Shown here: positions 15,906-24,391 of the stretch, one piece after another | Position numbering within the stretch: the first letter of the stretch is position 1 | Layout of the letters: each line of letters begins with the position of its first letter | Assembly (NCBI GenBank): GCA_031548645.1 | Contig: JAVBQX010000007.1 | Span: 1 to 26,574, forward strand | Reading direction: 5' to 3' | DNA from: WRMR01 sp031548645 | GTDB lineage: Bacteria; Planctomycetota; Planctomycetia; Pirellulales; Thermoguttaceae | Length of the DNA: 26,574 nt | Notes under the pieces: generated by a model | Seen by the model: only the letters and a program-made list of their open reading frames with translations | What the model was told of the DNA's origin: nothing | Databases searched by the model: none | Made by a program: the position numbers and the translations under genes

Positions 15906-16742
15906 TTGCGAAAATTGATCCGTGTCCTTGTATTGCTGGCCGTGCTCATGCCGATCGGTTGCCGGAAAAATCCGCCGGAACCGCTTCACATCGCGTGCAG
16001 CGACGACATGCTGCCGGTTGCCGCGGCGCTCGGCGAGGAATTCCGGCAAAATTTCGGCGTACCGGTGTTGGCGACTCGCTGCGAGCCGGCCGAATTCACT
16101 TTCGGGGAACTGACGAACTACGACCTCATCATCACGGACGATCTCGCCCTGGCGGAACGCCTGGTCGAACGCGGGACGATCAGCACGACGACCGGTTTCG
16201 CCTATGCGACGCCGGCCATGGTGCTTCGGCGCGGAGATCATCTCCCGCTGCTGAAACTCGCCGACCTTGCCGCAATGAAGCGTCCCCTGCGAATGACCGT
16301 CGCTTCCGGCAACGGAACGCTTTCGCAAATCGTCAAGGCGAGATTGTCGCAACTCAACGTTCCGATTCAAGGAGAAGCGGCAAAAATTCAACTGCTGCCC
16401 TATCTGGTCGAAGAAATCCGCTCCGACGGCGCGAAGCAACGCACAACGCCGGACATCATGCTTCAACAGCTTCGCGACAAGGAAACGGACATCGTGGTCT
16501 TTTGGGATTTCATCGCCGCCGGAACGATTGCGAAACCCGAAAATTCCGACGATTTCGTGACCGTCGCATGGCCGCCGGAAGCGGACGACACGATCACGAT
16601 TCCGCTTTGCATGGTCAAGGATTGCTCCGAGTTCTCCGGGTGCCGCGTATTTATCGATTTCGTCAAATCGAACCGCGGATGCGAGCTGTTGAAATCACGG
16701 TCCCTTGTTCCCAGCGACGACCTGATAGAGGCCCGGCAATGA
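15906..16742 (+). CDS. ModA-like substrate-binding lipoprotein
   Basis: 278 residues starting at TTG (15906), chosen because GGAGG lies eight bases upstream. A lipoprotein signal (LLAVLMPIGC, Cys19 lipidated) is followed by a type 2 periplasmic binding fold. It opens LHIACSDDMLPVAAALGEEF, then has YDLIITDD, GFAYATPAMVLRRGD, a LADLAAM segment and DIVVFWDF, the order seen in ModA (molybdate) proteins. The serine-rich anion-binding segment of true ModA is not obvious, so molybdate binding is doubtful. The stop codon overlaps the permease start (ATGA), which indicates translational coupling. The permease belongs to a different family from the usual ModB partner, so the ligand is open. Confidence 0.8.
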   Translation: MRKLIRVLVLLAVLMPIGCRKNPPEPLHIACSDDMLPVAAALGEEFRQNFGVPVLATRCEPAEFTFGELTNYDLIITDDLALAERLVERGTISTTTGFAYATPAMVLRRGDHLPLLKLADLAAMKRPLRMTVASGNGTLSQIVKARLSQLNVPIQGEAAKIQLLPYLVEEIRSDGAKQRTTPDIMLQQLRDKETDIVVFWDFIAAGTIAKPENSDDFVTVAWPPEADDTITIPLCMVKDCSEFSGCRVFIDFVKSNRGCELLKSRSLVPSDDLIEARQ

Positions 16743-17617
16743 ACGAGATTCGCAATATTGTCTTCAACCCGGACTACGCCTTTTTGCGACAGGCGTTCCT
16801 GGTCGGCGCGATGGCCAGCCTGTCGTTCGGCATTATCGGTTCTTTCGTCGTCGTGCGGCGGATCGGCTATCTTGCCGGGGCAATTTCACACTGTGCGTTC
16901 GGCGGAATCGGGGTCGGCATCTTCTGCCAGCAAGCGGCCGTCACGGCGGGAATGCTGACGCTCGGCAATATTCTCGACCCCATCCTCGTGGCCGTCGTGT
17001 TCGCGATTCTCAGCGCCCTGCTCGTCGGTTTCGTGCAATTGCGAGCCAGGGAACGCGAAGACTCGATCATCGGAGCGATTTGGGCCATCGGCATGTCAAT
17101 CGGCATCCTGTTCCTCAATGCGACCAGCGGCTATCATACCGTAACGTCCTACCTGTTCGGGGAAATCCTGCTGATTTCCGACTTCGGCGCCCTGCTCGTC
17201 GGACTGTTCGGGCTCGTCGTGCTGCTCATGAGCGCCGTGTATTTCAAACGGTTTGAGGCCGTCTGTTTCGACGAGGAATACCTGCGGCTGCGCGGGCTGA
17301 ACGCCGGGTTTTATTTCCAGCTCATGCTCGTGCTGGTCGCCGTCACGGTCGTGCTCATGATTCAACTGGTCGGCATCATTCTCGTCATCGCCCTGTTGAC
17401 GCTCCCTGCGGCGACGGCGGCCCGCATGACCTCGCGGCTGTTCCCGATGGTTTGCGTCGCGACACTGCTGTGCCTGCTGTTCACCTGGTCCGGGCTGCTG
17501 ATCAGCACTCTGTTCGACCTGGCGTCAGGGCCGATCATCATTCTCGTCGCGGGCGCGGGCTACGTTCTTGTACTCATCGGCAGTTCCATTCCCGCCTCGA
17601 AAAGCGAAACCGGCTGA
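16739..17617 (+). CDS. Metal ABC transporter permease, ABC-3 (ZnuB/MntB) family
   Basis: A 292-residue inner-membrane permease with eight or so helices. It shows the ABC-3 family landmarks: AFLVGAMASLSFGIIGSFVV near the N-terminus, RRIGYLAGAISHCAFGGIG, the long REREDSIIGAIWAIGMSIG segment, LFGEILLIS, and a GIILVIALLTLPAATA coupling region near residue 220. Family members import Zn, Mn or Fe with a cluster A-I binding protein and a ZnuC-type ATPase. Here the upstream partner is ModA-like and no ATPase gene is present before or after. The start overlaps the lipoprotein stop by ATGA. The ATPase may be encoded elsewhere. Confidence 0.9.
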   Translation: MNEIRNIVFNPDYAFLRQAFLVGAMASLSFGIIGSFVVVRRIGYLAGAISHCAFGGIGVGIFCQQAAVTAGMLTLGNILDPILVAVVFAILSALLVGFVQLRAREREDSIIGAIWAIGMSIGILFLNATSGYHTVTSYLFGEILLISDFGALLVGLFGLVVLLMSAVYFKRFEAVCFDEEYLRLRGLNAGFYFQLMLVLVAVTVVLMIQLVGIILVIALLTLPAATAARMTSRLFPMVCVATLLCLLFTWSGLLISTLFDLASGPIIILVAGAGYVLVLIGSSIPASKSETG

Positions 17618-17669
17618 TGCCGCGTCATCACCAGGGTGGCACATCTTGCATTGCCAAAAATAAAAAATA

Positions 17670-17705
17670 AATACAACAATCATTGATTTAAATCGATATT
17701 GTATT
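17670..17705. terminator. Palindromic hairpin after the permease, possible terminator
   Basis: AATACAA (17670-17676) pairs with TTGTATT (17699-17705) around an inner near-palindrome ATTGATTTAAATCGAT. A moderately T-rich run (ATTTCTTAT) follows on the plus strand. It lies in the A+T-rich 310-base spacer 17618-17927, in which I see no convincing gene. Confidence 0.4.
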
Positions 17706-17927
17706 ATTTCTTATAGAAGTTTAGTAATATTTTACTTATTATGCAATTTTTGCAGTCTCTTCCCTTTTTAACCCAAATTCTTGCCGTTATTGCTTGAACA
17801 AGCCTTACCCATGCAATAGAATGAAAGAGAACGCTGTATGATGAACGACTGCCTGTCGATACATAGACATACGCAGTGTTTTTCTTGTCCACTGAATTCC
17901 TGCTCTTACTTTTGATTTTCTTTGGCC

Positions 17928-18548
17928 ATGCCGCATATATTATTGCCCTTTTTTTTATTTTGTTTGATTACTGTGTCCATTCAGGCGCAGGAAAAAGAGC
18001 CTCTTTTTGAAGATCAATTCGAAGGTCAACTGAAAGAAGGCTGGGTCTGGCATCGTGAGAACCCGAAAGGACATCGTTTCGTCCGCAACACGCTTGAAGT
18101 ATTGATGGAACCGTTCGCCGACAAAGAAGCGAAAAACGTCTTGATTCGTCCTGCGCCGGACAGAAAGACGGGCGCCTACCAAATTGAGTTGCAGATTGAC
18201 ACGCCTGATCAGTTTGAAAATCAATATCAACAGGTCGGTATTTTCTGGATGCAGGGCGAGAACGTCGTTTTCAAATTCGTGCGGGAACTGATTGACGGGG
18301 AAATATATATTTTTCCCGGCAAAATTCCGGTCAAGGGAGAAAACACTTTTTTGCGTTTGACCGTGAGCGGCGACCACGTCGTGGCGGAGTTCAAAACCAA
18401 AGCCGATGAGGAATACAAGCCGGCTTTTGAAGGAAAACTGCCCGAACATGCGGAAGGGGAGAAAGTCGGCATTCAATGCTGGCATGGTCCGGCCAAAAAA
18501 GAGCATTGGATCAAACTGAAGCGTTTTCGGATTTTCAAGCAGGATTGA
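17928..18548 (+). CDS. Secreted protein of unknown function, possible concanavalin-like (DUF1349-like) fold
   Basis: 206 residues. A signal peptide (PHILLPFFLFCLITVSIQA, cleavage near Q-A-Q) precedes a single domain. It contains LFEDQFEGQLKEGWVWHRENPKGHR-type wording, with strands such as YQIELQIDT and NTFLRLTVSG. That pattern, D-x-F-x-x-x-L-x-x-G-W near the start and W-I-K-L-K-R-F-R-I at the end, resembles the beta-jelly-roll family often annotated as DUF1349 or beta-xylosidase C-terminal. Such proteins bind or cut sugars; activity here is unproven. The ATG at 17928 lacks a clear ribosome site; a TTG two codons upstream is possible. It ends 22 bases before panC and may be co-transcribed with it. 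Confidence 0.7.
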   Translation: MPHILLPFFLFCLITVSIQAQEKEPLFEDQFEGQLKEGWVWHRENPKGHRFVRNTLEVLMEPFADKEAKNVLIRPAPDRKTGAYQIELQIDTPDQFENQYQQVGIFWMQGENVVFKFVRELIDGEIYIFPGKIPVKGENTFLRLTVSGDHVVAEFKTKADEEYKPAFEGKLPEHAEGEKVGIQCWHGPAKKEHWIKLKRFRIFKQD

Positions 18549-18570
18549 TTGATGAAGGAGTCGCATTCCA

Positions 18571-19440
18571 ATGGAACACAGAGTCATTGACGACCCGCAG
18601 CTCGTGCAGGAAAAAATCGTCGCCGTGAAAAAGCAGGGAAAACTTGTCGGGGTCGTTCCGACGATGGGCGCCCTGCATGACGGCCACCTGAGTCTCGTTC
18701 GGCAAGCCAAACGCCAGACCGATTTCGTCGTCGTCACGATTTTCGTCAATCCGACGCAGTTCGGGCCGAGCGAGGATTTCGAAAAATATCCGCGTACGCT
18801 GGAACAGGACCTGGAGCAATTGCGGCAGTTGGATGTCGACATGGTTTTTACGCCAGGCGGTGAAATCATGTACCCGGCGGGTTTCGACACCTTCGTCGAG
18901 GTCGTCGAACTGGCCAAACGCTTCGAGGGCGCCTCGCGACCGACGCACTTTCGCGGCGTGACGACCGTCGTGTTGAAGCTGCTTCACATTACACATGCCG
19001 ACGCGGCGTTTTTCGGCCAAAAGGATTACCAGCAATGCTGCGTCATCAAAAAAATGACGACCGACCTGAACATGCCGGTCAAAATCATCGCCTGCCCGAT
19101 CGTGCGCGAGTCGGACGGCCTGGCCCTGAGCAGTCGCAACCGATTTCTTTCACCGGAAGAACGTTCGCAGTCGCTCGTGCTTTCGCAAAGCCTGGCGCTG
19201 GCCGCTCAGCTCGTTGAAAGCGGTCTGGCCGATGTCGAAGAATTGCGCCGCCTGATGCGGGAAGAAATCGAAACGGCGCCGTTGGCGAAAATCGATTACG
19301 TTGCCATCGCCGATCCGTCGACGCTGGAAGAACTCGCAAGCATTCCTCCTGCCGGCTCTCAAAACGCGGCGCGGGCCGTTGCCTTGTTGGCCGTTCGTTT
19401 CGGCACGACGCGGCTGATTGACAATGCCCTGTTGATGTGA
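18571..19440 (+). CDS. panC: Pantothenate synthetase
   Basis: Joins pantoate and beta-alanine with ATP to form pantothenate, the last step of vitamin B5 synthesis. 289 residues, full family length. The nucleotide-binding PTMGALHDGH motif is at 30-39, followed by FVNPTQFGPSEDFEKYPRT. The FFGQKDYQQ motif lies at about 147-155, and VRESDGLALSSRN (about 178-190) carries the KMSKS-like loop. GAAGGAG precedes the ATG at moderate distance. panB and panD are not in the window. The gene converges on the serine hydrolase with a 7-base gap and no visible terminator. Confidence 0.96.
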   Translation: MEHRVIDDPQLVQEKIVAVKKQGKLVGVVPTMGALHDGHLSLVRQAKRQTDFVVVTIFVNPTQFGPSEDFEKYPRTLEQDLEQLRQLDVDMVFTPGGEIMYPAGFDTFVEVVELAKRFEGASRPTHFRGVTTVVLKLLHITHADAAFFGQKDYQQCCVIKKMTTDLNMPVKIIACPIVRESDGLALSSRNRFLSPEERSQSLVLSQSLALAAQLVESGLADVEELRRLMREEIETAPLAKIDYVAIADPSTLEELASIPPAGSQNAARAVALLAVRFGTTRLIDNALLM

Positions 19441-19447
19441 CGGCGGA

Positions 19448-20587
19448 TCATGGTTCGTCAACTTCACTCTTTCCTTCCGACTTGAAATCGAAAGTGTTCC
19501 AGAGCGTTTCGCCCAAACGGTCGGCGTCGGACACGGCGGTGTTGGTCAGCAGGACGATCGCTCGCCGTGACTTCGGGTCGACGACGATATAACTGTGATA
19601 ACCGCCGGTCTGCCCGTTGTGCGTGAGTTGGCCCGATTCGTTGATGTGCCAACCGAATCCCATGCGGCGCCGCAACGCGGTGTCTTCAAATTGCGGCGTT
19701 TCCGCGATTTTCATGCCGGCAATGAGCGGATGGTCCGGCCGGGCGGCCAACTCGGGAAAGGCGTCGAACACACCGGCCGCGGCACGGGCGAACGAAAGCA
19801 TGTCCCGCATCGAAGAACGCAGTCCGCCGCCCGCAGCGAAGCCGGGCAGGTCCCAGTTGTCCGTCGGTTGCTTTTTACCGTCATAAGGCGGCGCCAGTCT
19901 TTCCCGCATGGTTTCGGTCAATACGACCGCCGTGTTTGTCATGCCCAGCGGTTTGCAGATGCGTTCCTGGATGAGTCGTTCGTAAGTCTTGCCCGTCTTT
20001 TTTTCCACGGCGTAACCCAGGACTGCGGCGCCGAGGTTGCTGTATTCGTAGCGTGAGCCCGGCGCGACGGTTGACACATACGTGTCGAGAAATCGCTCGA
20101 TTTTCTCCGAAGTGTAATTCCGGTAAGGGTCGTCCGGCGTGACGTTGGCGATGTCCCAAAAATCGGGCGGCAGCCGCGGAAACCCCGAACTGTGCGTCGC
20201 CAGTTGTCGGAGCGTGACGGTCTCGCCATCGTAACGGGGAACACGAATTCCCGGCGGCACAAAACGGTCGAGCGTGTCGTCCGGCGAAAGTTCGCCACGG
20301 ACGCTCATTTCCCCCAGCAGAACGCCGGTAAAGGTTTTGGAAAGCGACGCGATTTCATAAATCGTGTCAATGTCCGGAACTTCCTCGCCGCCCCGTGACA
20401 CGCGGCCGTAACCTTTCGCGTAATACTTTTGTCCATCAACGATTCCGAGAACACCGCCGACGATCGGCTTGTTCTCGCCGAAGTATTCCGCGGCGAGTTC
20501 ATCGACCTGCGGCGGCATTTCAGCGATTTGCGAAAAAGCGGTCGCGGCATACGACAGGAAGAAAATGGAAAGCAGGAATCGTGTCAT
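19448..20587 (-). CDS. Secreted serine hydrolase of the class C beta-lactamase family
   Basis: 379 residues. The ATG at 20587 follows AAAGGA and opens a signal peptide (TRFLLSIFFLSYAATAFS). A frame extension to a TTG at 20605 is less likely. The family triad is visible: S-L-S-K (81-84) with the nucleophilic serine, Y-S-N (182-184), and an H-N-G-Q-T-G-G motif near residue 330 in place of K-T-G. The first strands (GGVLGIVDGQKYYAKGYG) are typical. Members include beta-lactamases, D-aminopeptidases, esterases and carboxypeptidase-like enzymes. The H-x-G third motif is more common in esterase and peptidase members, so antibiotic resistance should not be assumed. Confidence 0.88.
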   Translation of the reverse strand: MTRFLLSIFFLSYAATAFSQIAEMPPQVDELAAEYFGENKPIVGGVLGIVDGQKYYAKGYGRVSRGGEEVPDIDTIYEIASLSKTFTGVLLGEMSVRGELSPDDTLDRFVPPGIRVPRYDGETVTLRQLATHSSGFPRLPPDFWDIANVTPDDPYRNYTSEKIERFLDTYVSTVAPGSRYEYSNLGAAVLGYAVEKKTGKTYERLIQERICKPLGMTNTAVVLTETMRERLAPPYDGKKQPTDNWDLPGFAAGGGLRSSMRDMLSFARAAAGVFDAFPELAARPDHPLIAGMKIAETPQFEDTALRRRMGFGWHINESGQLTHNGQTGGYHSYIVVDPKSRRAIVLLTNTAVSDADRLGETLWNTFDFKSEGKSEVDEP

Positions 20588-20988
20588 GAGATCATCCTTT
20601 GCCAAAAATTTTGTGGTGGCGATAAAAAATGCACCGCGCTACCGGCGCTGCTTGCTACGCCAATGTGAGGAAGTTACGCAAAAAGCGAAGTTTTCCGCCA
20701 TGGCGAAGCAAGCGATTCATCGGATGAGTTTAAATTTTACCGCCAGCACAATAAAGCCGGACAGCCGAAATCAGGGCGGTTGCGTTTTCGTTACAATCCC
20801 GATAACCGTCGCATTGGCGTTTTTGTATTGTTGGACGAAAAAAATTCGGAAAAAATTTTTGTTCCTTCAATTAAATGCGTGACAATAACGTATCATTCTA
20901 CCGAGCATGTAAAAATTACATACCCCCGGGAGATCATCCCGACAGCAATGTATGGCAAAAATAAGGCGTTTTTTTCCTTGAGGACAAT
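20588..20988. other. Divergent spacer between serine hydrolase and chemoreceptor genes
   Basis: No gene is seen. Near the chemoreceptor side there is a perfect inverted repeat ATGTAA-AAA-TTACAT (20907-20921), which could be an operator, and a small hairpin CGGGA-GATCA-TCCCG just after it. No well-spaced sigma70 or FliA-type promoter was convincing on either strand. Confidence 0.4.
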
Positions 20989-22716
20989 ATGAATCTGTAT
21001 CAGAAAATATTGGGTAATGCGGTCATCGGCATCCTGTTCGTCGTCCTGATCGGCGGCGTGGGAATTTACGGCAGCAAGGTCGTGGTTGGTCTCCAGAACA
21101 AGGCCAACGATTACAGGCGTTTCCAAACGGAAATCGCAAGCGCGGAGAAGGCGCACCTGCTCTGGCTGCGAACGGTCGATGATGCGTTGCACCAGCGCAA
21201 GGACGAGGTCAAAATCGGGGCCGACGGGCGTCTCTGCGTCTTCGGAAAGTGGTATTACGGTCCCGGACAGGAACAGGTGCAATCCCTTTCGCCGGAAATT
21301 CAGGCCCGGTTCAAGGAGATTGAATCCGGGCACCTCCTCGTCCACCGATTGGGAGGGCAGTTGATCGCAAACTGGAAACCCGGCGAACATGAAGCCAATG
21401 CCGTGTTTTTCGAATCCGAAGTCGTCCCGCAGGCACGTCGTCTTCTTGAGTTGCTTGACAAATTGAACACGTCGGCCAATGATCTTGCGATTTCCTATCG
21501 TGAACAGGCTGGTCATTATCTCGGCATTCAGTTTTACGCGATGGTCACCGTTTTCGTCGTCGGCATGTTCGTTTTGATTCCCCTGGCCGTGTTCGTCGCC
21601 CGAGATTTGGTCGGCGCGATCAAAAAAGGCGTGACATTCGCCAACGAACTGGGACGCGGTTGCGTCACGGCACGACTGCACATGAAACGTCGCGACGAAG
21701 TCGGCGTTTTGGCCGATGCCCTCGATCAGGCGGCCGACCTGATCGCCGAACGGGCCAGGCTTGCCGATTCCATTTCCCAGGGAAATCTCGACCAGCATGT
21801 CAAGCTGGCCTCGGACGAGGATTTGCTCGGCCAGGCGCTGGGCACCATGGTCGCCAGTTTCCAGGATTCGATCCGCACGCTGGCCGATCTGACGCACACC
21901 GTGGGGGCGAACGCCGCGCAATTGACCCAGGCGAGCGACATGATCGCGAACGGCACGTCGACGGACACCCAGAAGCTGAGCCAGGTCGTCGAGAGTCTCC
22001 AGGAAGTCAGCGACCAGACCCAAACCAACGCGAAAAACGTCCGGGAAGCGGACCAAAACGCCGTCGAAGCGCGACAGGCCGCGCAAAAAGGCAACGACAA
22101 AATGGGCGCCATGATCGTTTCGATGACCGAAATCACGACTAGCGCCCAGGAAATCCGGAACATCATCCGCGTTATCGACGACATCGCGTTCCAGACGAAT
22201 CTCCTCGCGCTCAACGCGGCCGTCGAAGCCGCCCGGGCCGGCGTGCATGGCAAGGGCTTCGCAGTCGTCGCGGAGGAAGTGCGGAACCTTGCCGCGCGAA
22301 GCGCCAAGGCGGCCCGGGAAACGACCTCGCTCATTGAGAAATCGATTCACCAGGTGGAAAACGGCAGCAGCGTGGCAAACGAAACGTCGGAATCGCTCCG
22401 TATCATTACGCAACAGGCGGAAAAAGTCAGTTCCATCGTCGCGGTGATCAATGAAAACACGGCGAAACAGACGGTCGGGCTGGGCAGCATTTCCGCGGAA
22501 GTCACGCAGTTGTGCCAGAGTGCCGTCGCACAGGCCAGCAGCGCGCAGGAAACCGCATCAATGGCAAAAAGCCTGGAGGAAACGTCCGTACAACTCAACC
22601 GGATCGTCAGCAAATTCCAACTTGGCCGCGATGACAGCCGAAATGTCAAACGCGAAGATCGCCGTGAACCTGGGAACGAAGAAGCCGCCGTTTCGCCGGA
22701 TTTCGCCTGGGCATAA
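20989..22716 (+). CDS. Methyl-accepting chemotaxis protein with an extracytoplasmic CZB zinc-binding domain
   Basis: A 575-residue chemoreceptor. GAGGA lies just before the ATG. Membrane helix 1 is about 10-28 and helix 2 about 182-203. Between them lies a domain matching the CZB (chemoreceptor zinc-binding) pattern: H56-x2-W59 (HLLWL), C83-x-F-G-K-W-Y, and H115-x3-H119. The three His and one Cys are the known zinc ligands of that family. HAMP-like segments occupy about 204-300, followed by a long cytoplasmic coiled coil. Its signalling tip carries NLLALNAAVEAARAGVHGKGFAVVAEEVRNLA-type sequence near 404-435. There is no C-terminal receptor-modification pentapeptide. No cheA, cheW or flagellar genes are near, so it is an orphan receptor locus. 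Confidence 0.92.
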   Translation: MNLYQKILGNAVIGILFVVLIGGVGIYGSKVVVGLQNKANDYRRFQTEIASAEKAHLLWLRTVDDALHQRKDEVKIGADGRLCVFGKWYYGPGQEQVQSLSPEIQARFKEIESGHLLVHRLGGQLIANWKPGEHEANAVFFESEVVPQARRLLELLDKLNTSANDLAISYREQAGHYLGIQFYAMVTVFVVGMFVLIPLAVFVARDLVGAIKKGVTFANELGRGCVTARLHMKRRDEVGVLADALDQAADLIAERARLADSISQGNLDQHVKLASDEDLLGQALGTMVASFQDSIRTLADLTHTVGANAAQLTQASDMIANGTSTDTQKLSQVVESLQEVSDQTQTNAKNVREADQNAVEARQAAQKGNDKMGAMIVSMTEITTSAQEIRNIIRVIDDIAFQTNLLALNAAVEAARAGVHGKGFAVVAEEVRNLAARSAKAARETTSLIEKSIHQVENGSSVANETSESLRIITQQAEKVSSIVAVINENTAKQTVGLGSISAEVTQLCQSAVAQASSAQETASMAKSLEETSVQLNRIVSKFQLGRDDSRNVKREDRREPGNEEAAVSPDFAWA

Positions 22717-22749
22717 GACAAGTTGACTTGATTTCAAGCCATCATTGCG

Positions 22750-22792
22750 ATGTCGTATTGACAAAACGACCACACCAATACGACATTACTGC
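22750..22792 (+). terminator. Terminator-like hairpin between chemoreceptor and ATPase genes
   Basis: A perfect 11-bp stem, ATGTCGTATTG (22750-22760) with CAATACGACAT (22776-22786), has a 15-base loop. On the plus strand TACTGCTTTTT follows, a slightly delayed T-run. The stem abuts the stop codon of the convergent gene (22786-22788), so it probably serves the chemoreceptor and may also shield the ATPase message end. Confidence 0.6.
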
Positions 22793-24183
22793 TTTTTCGA
22801 CATCTCGGGAAAGCTGGCCAGTATCTGCGTCGGGGACACGTGGCGAACCCGGCGGGTCAGGCAATCGCTCTCGATTTTTTTCATCCTGTTGATGACGCTG
22901 ATTTCCTGCGTGAGCAGGTGTTCCATGACGGACAGTTCATCGAGAAGTTTCTGGCACGATTCGCCTTTGGGGGGCGCGGATTGCTTTTCCCTGGACGTTA
23001 CTTTGTCGGACAAAATTCTTCCCAAGTCCGATATTTCCGGCATTTCCGTGAACTCGGCCACGTGTGCGGGAAAGCGGAAGGTCGTTGCGAACTCCGGTTC
23101 CGTTTCCTCGAGGTTCGTCGGGAACGTTTCCGGCGGCATGATTGGTGAAAAAACATCGGGTTCGTCAGCCGCCAATACGGCGGGCGTCGGCGCCACAAAC
23201 GGCGCATCATCGTCGAGCGTCCCGAATTCGATCAGGGGCGTTTCATCGGCAACCGGCGCCGTTGTTGCAGCCGTTTGCGCAATATCTTGATTGACGTTCC
23301 GCTTCGAAACCGGCGTTGCATGAAATGAGGGTTCGCACTTGTTATCGGGGGCGTTCAAGAATCCGCAATCACTTCCCGGCAGTTGTTGCAAGATGCCCCA
23401 GGCGATTTCAACGACGGCGTCATCGACATAAGTCATGTTCGACATGGCGGCGCATGCCAAAGCCTGTTGGCAAAGCTGATGCACGATTCGGGGCACGCCC
23501 TCGGTTCGTTGGTGTACGGCCTTGCGGGCTTCCGGCAGGAAAAGCGAACCGGGAGTTGCACAGCCGGCCTGTTTCAGTTGCCATAAAATTTCCGCATCCG
23601 TTTCCTCACGGCGGAAGTTGTCCAAATAGCATCGCGCGACGACCTGCTGCTGAAACGCCGACAGGTGAGGGTGGGTCAGGTGTTCTTCAAAATGACGATC
23701 CCCTGCCAAAACGAGACGGATGCAGAGTTGGTTTTCCTCATTTTGGTGCAGGAGCATGCGCAATTCCTCAAGCGTACTCCGTCCCAGCGATTGGGCTTCG
23801 TCGACGAGCAGAACGATATTGTGCGTTTCCGTTTGTCGCAGGTGGTCGAGAAACAGCAGACGCAACTCATTTTCGTCCATTCCGCAATACGATTGGTGCA
23901 GGGAAAACAAAAGGTGCTGGTACAACGATTTTGGGGAACGCAATCGCCGATTGGCCATATACACGACATGGCAATCGAATTCGAAGTATTTCTCCAACAC
24001 GCGCAACAGCAGGGACTTGCCCATTCCCGATTCGCCGAAAACCAGCGGAATTCCGCTCACATTTTCCAGGATGTGCAGAACGGTGGTCCGCGCGGCTTCG
24101 ATTGACGCGGCGGGATAATAGCCCGTGACATCGGGAGCGGCGGAAAACGGGCGACGTGTCAGCGAAAAATGTTTTTTGTACAT
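22786..24183 (-). CDS. GspA/ExeA-type AAA ATPase with long disordered tail
   Basis: 465 residues. The N-terminal part (1-265) matches the ExeA/GspA ATPase group, beginning YKKHFSLTRRPFSAAPDVTGYYPAAS. Walker A is G-E-S-G-M-G-K-S (50-57) and Walker B is VLLVDEAQ (124-131), followed by LRMLLHQNEENQLCIRLVLAG. The C-terminal part (270-440) is acidic, Pro/Thr-rich and probably disordered. It ends in a helical stretch with heptad-like Leu/Ile spacing (LLDELSVMEHLL). The usual membrane helix and peptidoglycan-binding domain of ExeA are absent. In type II secretion such ATPases help place the secretin, but related AAA proteins are also transposition helpers (TniB/MuB-like). No secretion or transposase gene is adjacent. 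Confidence 0.82.
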   Translation of the reverse strand: MYKKHFSLTRRPFSAAPDVTGYYPAASIEAARTTVLHILENVSGIPLVFGESGMGKSLLLRVLEKYFEFDCHVVYMANRRLRSPKSLYQHLLFSLHQSYCGMDENELRLLFLDHLRQTETHNIVLLVDEAQSLGRSTLEELRMLLHQNEENQLCIRLVLAGDRHFEEHLTHPHLSAFQQQVVARCYLDNFRREETDAEILWQLKQAGCATPGSLFLPEARKAVHQRTEGVPRIVHQLCQQALACAAMSNMTYVDDAVVEIAWGILQQLPGSDCGFLNAPDNKCEPSFHATPVSKRNVNQDIAQTAATTAPVADETPLIEFGTLDDDAPFVAPTPAVLAADEPDVFSPIMPPETFPTNLEETEPEFATTFRFPAHVAEFTEMPEISDLGRILSDKVTSREKQSAPPKGESCQKLLDELSVMEHLLTQEISVINRMKKIESDCLTRRVRHVSPTQILASFPEMSKKQ

Positions 24184-24391
24184 CGTAACGTGGGACTTTC
24201 ATGTGGATGTGGAACTTCCTGTCCCTCGTATCGGCATAACGCACCCACGATCTTGACACTAGAGTCGACGCAACCGGTAAATTTGGCCGTTTGTCATCAG
24301 TTTTGGCAATAATTTGCGCAAAATGAGAATTTTACCTAATGGATAATGCTTTGTTTTACTTCGGGACTACCAAATTAATCTGTTGTGAAAA

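Noticed and set aside
17704..17892. 62-codon minus-strand frame in the spacer before the secreted protein gene
   Set aside because: GTG start without ribosome site, no recognised motif, A+T-rich surroundings. A transposase relic is possible but unsupported.
19448..20587. Serine hydrolase as an antibiotic-resistance beta-lactamase
   Set aside because: The third motif is H-N-G-x-T-G rather than K-T-G, and there is no ampR-like regulator. The family is dominated by peptidases and esterases.
22786..24183. AAA ATPase as part of a Tn7-like or defence system
   Set aside because: No transposase, integrase, nuclease or other effector gene lies next to it; the neighbours are a chemoreceptor and nth.
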